Made by a program: the position numbers and the translations under genes. A stretch of 29,906 nucleotides of DNA. Origin: Verrucomicrobiaceae bacterium. Lineage in GTDB: Bacteria > Verrucomicrobiota > Verrucomicrobiia > Verrucomicrobiales > Verrucomicrobiaceae. The notes under the pieces are model-generated. The model did no database searches. It had not been told where the DNA came from and saw nothing but the letters and a program-made list of their open reading frames with translations. Of the stretch, positions 25,646 through 29,906 are shown piece by piece. The stretch spans positions 1 to 29,906 of the forward strand of contig JADJPW010000018.1 in the NCBI GenBank assembly GCA_016713035.1, in the 5' to 3' direction. Position 1 is the stretch's first letter. The number at the start of each line of letters is the position of its first letter.

Positions 25646-26218
25646 TTAATCTGTGGGTTTTGGAATGAACAGGCCCTTTGAAACACCCCACGCAGTCAGT
25701 CGTTCGGAAAGCCCGTCTGGATCATCCCAAAACTCTTTGTCGAGTTGATCAAGTTCCGCGGCCCACGTTGCGGGCGGATCGGAGGGTTCTTTCGGCCACC
25801 AAGGCAGGACATCGAATCTCTCGTCTCGATCTTGGGGAGGTTCAGTCATTCCTGGAAACAAAAGCTCACACGACCTCGCGAGAATGCGGCGACTGTGCCA
25901 AGCGTCCAGCTCTTCGAGAGCGGAAAGCGTCTCGGCATACCGATCACCGGAGCTATTGGAGTAAAACTGATGCAGGCCACCATTGTGAACTTCTCCGTTC
26001 ACCACGCATGTGAGGTAATAAACTCGCTCAACTTCGGAAAGACCTTCGTAGCCTTCGGGTGTCTTGTAGATTCGATGGATTAGCGCCGACCAGTAATCTC
26101 TTTCGGGGTTTGGTTTACGCTGCTCTTCATAGTATTTCTTCGAACGCTCAAGATTCTGTCGGATACCCTGTTTGCACGCCATACATACACCACCTGTCGC
26201 AGCGGCCGTGGAAGGCAA
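25646..26218 (-). CDS. DUF4375 (DMP19-like) family protein
   Basis: The intact 190-residue frame opens at ATG 26218. The first 17 residues include C-M-A-C, unusual for the family and possibly an extension, since a later start is feasible. The core reads YWSALIHRIYKTPEGYEGLSEVERVYYLTCVVNGEVHNGGLHQFYSNSSGDRYAETLSALEEL. The V-N-G-E-V-x-N-G-G-x-x-Q-F-Y-x-N block is the hallmark of DUF4375, and the following HSRRILARSCELLFPG agrees. The last third is acidic with many Trp and Pro. Members are small cytoplasmic proteins, often found in immunity or toxin clusters, with DMP19 described as a DNA-mimic in Neisseria. No function is claimed here. It sits next to a toxin-antitoxin pair. Confidence 0.82.
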   Translation of the reverse strand: MPSTAAATGGVCMACKQGIRQNLERSKKYYEEQRKPNPERDYWSALIHRIYKTPEGYEGLSEVERVYYLTCVVNGEVHNGGLHQFYSNSSGDRYAETLSALEELDAWHSRRILARSCELLFPGMTEPPQDRDERFDVLPWWPKEPSDPPATWAAELDQLDKEFWDDPDGLSERLTAWGVSKGLFIPKPTD

Positions 26219-26309
26219 AATGGTAGCACCACTCTTTGCAAGGAACTCGTTCGGACATGCTTCAATGATTTTTGATTGTCGCTACGATGTCGACAGAAAT
26301 GTGACAAAA

Positions 26310-26329
26310 CCCGAATCTGGAGATTCGGG
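26310..26329 (-). terminator. Hairpin, probable terminator of the cytochrome-protein gene
   Basis: CCCGAATC (26310-26317) and GATTCGGG (26322-26329) pair perfectly around the loop TGGA. On the minus strand the stem is followed by TTTTG, and it lies 14 nt after the stop at 26344. The T-run is short, so termination may be weak; the element could also be a dispersed hairpin repeat. Confidence 0.6.
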
Positions 26330-26343
26330 CTATGTTTGGCATC

Positions 26344-28830
26344 TTACCTCGACCGAAACACGTCGCTCATCAGGCACTCGGTCATGAGCGTTTTCAGCCC
26401 GAGGCCCTGCTTCTTCACTTTGTCGTGGAGTTGATCGAGGGGGATGTCGTCGTTGAGCTCCATGGTGCGGCCGGTGGTGTAGGTGAGGAGCTGGCGGACG
26501 AGGTGGCGGGTGAAAAGATCACTGCAAGGTGTCGCGGATGACCTTCTTGAAGCCGGTGAAGTCGGCGTAGGTCTCGCCGGAGGAATCGCCGCTGGTGTCG
26601 ATGTCGGCGGGTTTGGCCTTCTTGCTGGCGGCGGGGTATTTTTTGCGCCAGCGGCCGACGGGGTCGTAGGCTTCGAGGCTGAAGCCGAGCGGGTCGATCT
26701 TGCGATGGCACTCGGCGCAGGCGGCGTCGGCGCGGTGTTTGGCGAGGCGATCACGGATGGTGGTGGCGCCGCTGACATCGGGATCAATGGCGGGCACGAC
26801 ATCCGGTGGCGGAGGCGGCGGGACGCCGAGGAAATTCTCCGTGACCCACACGCCACGCGTGACGGGCGAGGTCTCGACGCCGTTGGCGCTCACGGTGAGC
26901 ACCGCAGCCATGCCGAGCAGGCCGCCGCGATGATTGTTGCCCTTGAGGCTGACTTTTTGAAAGCCATCGGCGAGGCGCAGTTTGTCCTTCTCCGGCAGTT
27001 CGTAGAGTTTGGCGAGTTTCTTGTCCACGAAGGTGTGCTCGCAGTCGATAAACTGCGCGGCGCTGCCGTTGTTCTTGAGCAGATCGCGGAAAAACAGCCG
27101 TGCCTCGGCCTTCATCGAGCTAGGCAGGTCCTCGGCGTAGTAGGAGCGGAAGTTTTCACGCGGCGGCGGCTGCGAGCCTAGGTCGCGGAGATTGAGCCAG
27201 CTATCGAGGAAGCCGTTCACGAAGCCGGTGATGCGTTCATCGGCGATCATGCGCTCGATCTGCTTTTTCAATTCGGCGTCCTGCGTGAGCTTGCCGGACT
27301 TCGCGGCGGCGAGCAGCGCGTCATCGGGCGGTGCGGCCCAAAGCGCATACGAGAGGCGCGAGGCGAGATCGTAGGGCTTGAGACGCTTTTCAGATTCGTC
27401 GGTGATTTCGCTGAGATACAGGAAGCTCGGCGAGCACAGGATGAGCTTCAGCGCATCGAGCGCGGCCTGGCGTGGAGTGGCCTTTTCCGCGAGGCGTTTG
27501 TCATACATAGCCTTGATCGGCTGGCGGTCGGCCTCGGCGAGCGGGCGACGGTAGGCGCGTTCGGCGAAGGCATTCAATGATCGAGCGCCTTGGCCTCTGA
27601 AAGCCGCGTCTTTTGCCGAAAACGGCCGCTTCCTCGACGCTGCCATGATTTTCCGGCACGGGGCCATGGATCACGATCTCGCTGATGCGGATGTGCGGGA
27701 GCTTGCCCTCCTTCAAAATGTGCGCACGACCGACGCCTGAGCTGCCGACATCGCTCTTGAACTCGTCTTTGTAGCGTTTGTTGATCGTGACGACGGCGGC
27801 GCGGGATTCATACGGGCCGTTCGGGAAGATGAACGCGGTGTTTGCCCGGCTTCGAGCCACCCGCGGAATTTGAGCCGCGTCGGCGTGTTGTCCGGCACGA
27901 CGGCGGTGGCGAGCACGGGCTCGATGGGCTGCGGATAGTGAATGTGGCCCGCAGTGACATCGCCGGGCACGACGCCGAGGATGAAGGGCTCGGAGAAGTC
28001 GATGCCGAAGATGGCGGGATCGTAGTGCGTGTCGCGATGCATCGCGGCGGCCTCGACTTCCCGAGGTCGCACAGGGCCGGCGGCGGGCACGCCTTGCTCG
28101 AAGTCCTCGATGGGCCGTAGCCGCCCCTGGCGCGTGTCGCTATCCGGCTGCTCGTAGATGTTGAGGTAGCGGTAGTTGAAGGCGCTTTTGTGCGAGCCCT
28201 GCAGTTCCTCGTATTGCACGAAGTGGCTGTTGAACTTCCAATCCTTCGGCGGCGTGGCCGGTTTGCCGAGACGTGCCTCGACGAGGCGATTCGCGGACTG
28301 GAAATACTGATCGACGAGGAAGCCGGAGGTCACGAGCGACTTGCCGATCGTATCCATGCTCGGTGGTCTTCTCCTTCGGAACTGCGCCGTGAGGCCGAGC
28401 GTGCCCACGCGACGTCAAACAGCACCGCGAGCGTGTTTTCATACCGCGGCTGGAAAGGCGGCGCATCACTTGCGGCTGCCGGTGCTCTGAAATTTGCTAT
28501 GCGGCGGCCACCGTGCCATCGCGGAGGGCACGGATCATGGCGATGCGCTCCTCGTCATTCGGCTGATCGGCCCCTTCTTTGGCGCGCATTTCCTTCAGCG
28601 AGCCTGGTCGATGATGTCGCGGGCATCAATGAGCTCGTTCACCGACTTCAGCGGCAGCGCGGAACTCCTTTCGAAAGCCCGATCGCCCCTTCTGCACATC
28701 CGCGTCATGGCACTCCAGGCAGTATTTGCCGAGAAACTGCTGCACGAGCTTTGGTGTGTCGTCCGGCGTGGGACAAAGTGGCCGCAATCGCGAAGGCAGC
28801 AGCCCTCTCCGCTCCGCGAGAGGAGCGGGG
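26344..28830 (-). CDS. Planctomycete-type cytochrome c protein (DUF1587/1592/1595/1588/1585), frameshifted
   Basis: Reading from the 5' end: AAAFAIAATLSHA (about 28785-28825) looks like a signal peptide. It is followed by FLGKYCLECHDADVQKG with a C-x-x-C-H heme site. A DUF1587-like part (YENTLAVLFD, about 28420-28445) and IGKSLVTSGFLVDQYFQSANRLVEARLG come next. After several frame changes a clean stretch (27600-26540) covers FAERAYRRPLAEADRQPI (DUF1595), LKLILCSPSFLYLSE and SRLSYALWAAPPDDALL (DUF1592), then NNHRGGLLGMAAVLTVSANGVETSPVTRGVWV and CAECHRKIDPLGFSLEAYDPVGRWR (DUF1588, with a second C-x-x-C-H). The C terminus LTYTTGRTMELNDD is DUF1585. Such exported proteins are nearly restricted to the PVC group and usually precede a DUF1552 gene, which is absent here. 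The role is unknown. The start codon cannot be fixed. Confidence 0.82.
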
Positions 28831-28999
28831 GTCGATGGGGATTTAGGTCATCGAACAGGAAAAACGTGAGGTGTTGGCAAGAAAGTTAAGCTCATTTTGC
28901 GGAGTCAGATGGCTACTTTGCTGGCGCAAAAACGATTGGGCAAATCATGCATCCAATAAACTCCCATTGTCAGCAGATATGACGTTTATTTATGAACAT

Positions 29000-29014
29000 A
29001 GGAGGGATATATCC
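29000..29014 (+). promoter_or_regulatory. Shine-Dalgarno AGGAGG overlapping a GGATATATCC palindrome
   Basis: AGGAGG at 29000-29005 is a perfect ribosome-binding core but lies 15 nt before the sigma-factor ATG (29021), longer than usual. Its last base is shared with the 10-bp palindrome GGATATATCC (29005-29014). Most genes in this window lack any clear Shine-Dalgarno, which makes this one stand out. A protein bound to the palindrome or a local hairpin could affect expression; this is only a suggestion. Confidence 0.3.
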
Positions 29015-29020
29015 TAGTTC

Positions 29021-29768
29021 ATGCCCCGACCACGACATCCACTCCCGGCTGCGGAGCCTCATGCCCAAATGTTTCCGATGACGCGGTGGTCATTGGTGCG
29101 GCGGGCCGGGGCGGTGGATGAGCAGGCGGCGGAGGTGGCATTGGGGCAGCTTTGCAGGCTTACTGGCGTCCGCTGTATGTGTATGCGCGGCGTGGATCGG
29201 GGCCGAAATCAGCAGGATGCGGAGATGCGGTGCAGATGTTTTTGCCACTCGCTGGTGAAGCGCTAGGTGACTGCGATGAGGCAGTGGGACGTCTGCGTTC
29301 GTTTTTGCTCGGGGCTTTTCAGAAGCAGCTAAGCGAGATTCATCGTGATAAGACGCGGCTGAAGCGTGGCGATGGGACGCAGGTGGTATCTCTGGAGGAT
29401 TCTGAGGCGGCACTGCAAATGCAGCCAGTGGATGGCGAGTCGCCAGACCATGCCTTTGATCGGCGCTGCGCATACAGTTTGTTGGTTCTTGGTGCTTGAG
29501 CGGACTGCGGGCGGAGTAGTGGCGCGGGGGAGCGGAGAGATTGTTTGATCGGCTGGAGCCTTCGCTCGCCTGGAATGGAAGGAACAAAGCCATGCCGAGA
29601 TCGCTCAAAGCCTCGCGATGACACCCCGATGCGGTAGCGCAGTCAGTAAAGCGGATGCGCTCTCGCTACCGGAAGCTGCTGGAGCTCGAAATCGCCGAGA
29701 CAGTGGATGGGCCCGAGGCTGTGGCAGAGGAGCGAGCCTACCTGATTCGTATCTTGAGTGGTACGTGA
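29021..29768 (+). CDS. ECF-type RNA polymerase sigma factor (PVC family), frameshifted
   Basis: ATG 29021 leads to MFPMTRWSLVRRAG, the F-x-x-T-x-W-S-L-V opening typical of the PVC-specific ECF-like sigma factors, then AALGQLCRAYWRPLYVYARR in region 2. Frame changes give GRLRSFLLGAFQKQLSEIHRDKTRLKRGDGTQVVSLED (29285-29400) and SPDHAFDRR. Region 4 reads AEIAQSLAMTPDAVAQSVKRMRSRYRKLLELEIAETV (about 29595-29710), the helix-turn-helix that binds the -35 box. The end is AYLIRILSGT with TGA 29766-29768. Expected length is about 245 residues, as here. In PVC genomes such factors often precede Ser/Thr kinase or WD40 genes. At least four frame changes are needed. Confidence 0.8.
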
Positions 29769-29831
29769 TCGAATTTTCAGCGTCAGTTTTCGCTGGTGAC
29801 GGCAAAGCACACCGATCCCTGCCCTACCGCC

Positions 29832-29906
29832 ATGACCGAAGCCACCGCCATCATCCACTGGACCACCTGCCCAGATTGGCAGCATCGTTTTGATGCGGCG
29901 CTGGTG
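29832..29906 (+). CDS. Start of an unidentified gene, cut by the window edge
   Basis: ATG 29832 opens a frame of 25 codons reaching the end of the window: MTEATAIIHWTTCPDW and on. It starts 63 nt after the sigma factor on the same strand, so co-expression is likely. Too little is seen to name it. By analogy with other PVC loci a protein kinase would be expected next, but no kinase motif is visible. Confidence 0.4.
   Translation, partial: MTEATAIIHWTTCPDWQHRFDAALV

Overview
The window looks like chromosomal DNA of a Verrucomicrobiota bacterium, probably near Verrucomicrobiaceae/Prosthecobacter, or of a close PVC relative. The inference rests on gene content: sulfatases with C-x-P-S-R sites, a DUF1501 protein, a planctomycete-type cytochrome c protein (DUF1587/1592/1588/1585), an SHD1-domain protease, a sialate O-acetylesterase and the PVC-style sigma factor. 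No 16S or other decisive marker is present.

Layout. (1) 189-6474: a carbohydrate/sulfate-ester locus, badly broken in reading frame: polysaccharide deacetylase fragment, phytanoyl-CoA dioxygenase-like protein, two sulfatases, a PL14-like polysaccharide lyase (all +), then a DUF1501 protein (-). A 52-nt T tract lies at 6519-6570. (2) 6774-10590: housekeeping genes, a small + ORF, moaD and hpt (-), pdxH (+), recD2 (-). (3) 10740-14718: lipoprotein, a P1B-4 metal ATPase and alr (+), the last two overlapping. (4) 14999-15244: six copies of a 41-bp tandem repeat in a 768-bp gene-free gap. (5) 15487-18791: SprT-like protease and cysE (-), then DUF1802, pgsA and a RidA-family gene (+). (6) 18856-24854: AsmA-like protein, SHD1/C39-type protease, accD and sialate O-acetylesterase (all -), with a 158-bp inverted repeat between the first two and an intrinsic terminator after the esterase. 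(7) 25125-26218: a RelE/ParE-type toxin-antitoxin pair (+) and a DUF4375 gene (-). (8) 26344-29906: planctomycete cytochrome protein (-), a sigma factor (+) and the start of another gene.

Quality. Genes between about 10.6 and 18.8 kb are almost all intact. Nearly every gene in 0.2-9.2 kb and 26.5-29.8 kb can be read only by joining several frames, although protein motifs stay well conserved across the joins. That is the signature of base-calling indels or low coverage rather than of real pseudogenes. Coordinates of broken genes are therefore spans of detectable homology, not clean ORFs.

How the genes work together: the left end suggests use of a sulfated, uronate-containing polysaccharide (lyase plus sulfatases plus deacetylase), and the esterase at 23.3-24.9 kb and the DUF1501 and cytochrome-type proteins belong to the same kind of lifestyle. 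The middle is core metabolism: molybdopterin, purine salvage, PLP, D-alanine, cysteine, phospholipid and fatty-acid synthesis. I see no clear new multi-gene system. The least explained items are the 41-bp array, the large inverted repeat, the DKPGT phosphorylation motif of the ATPase and the SHD1-protease fusion.
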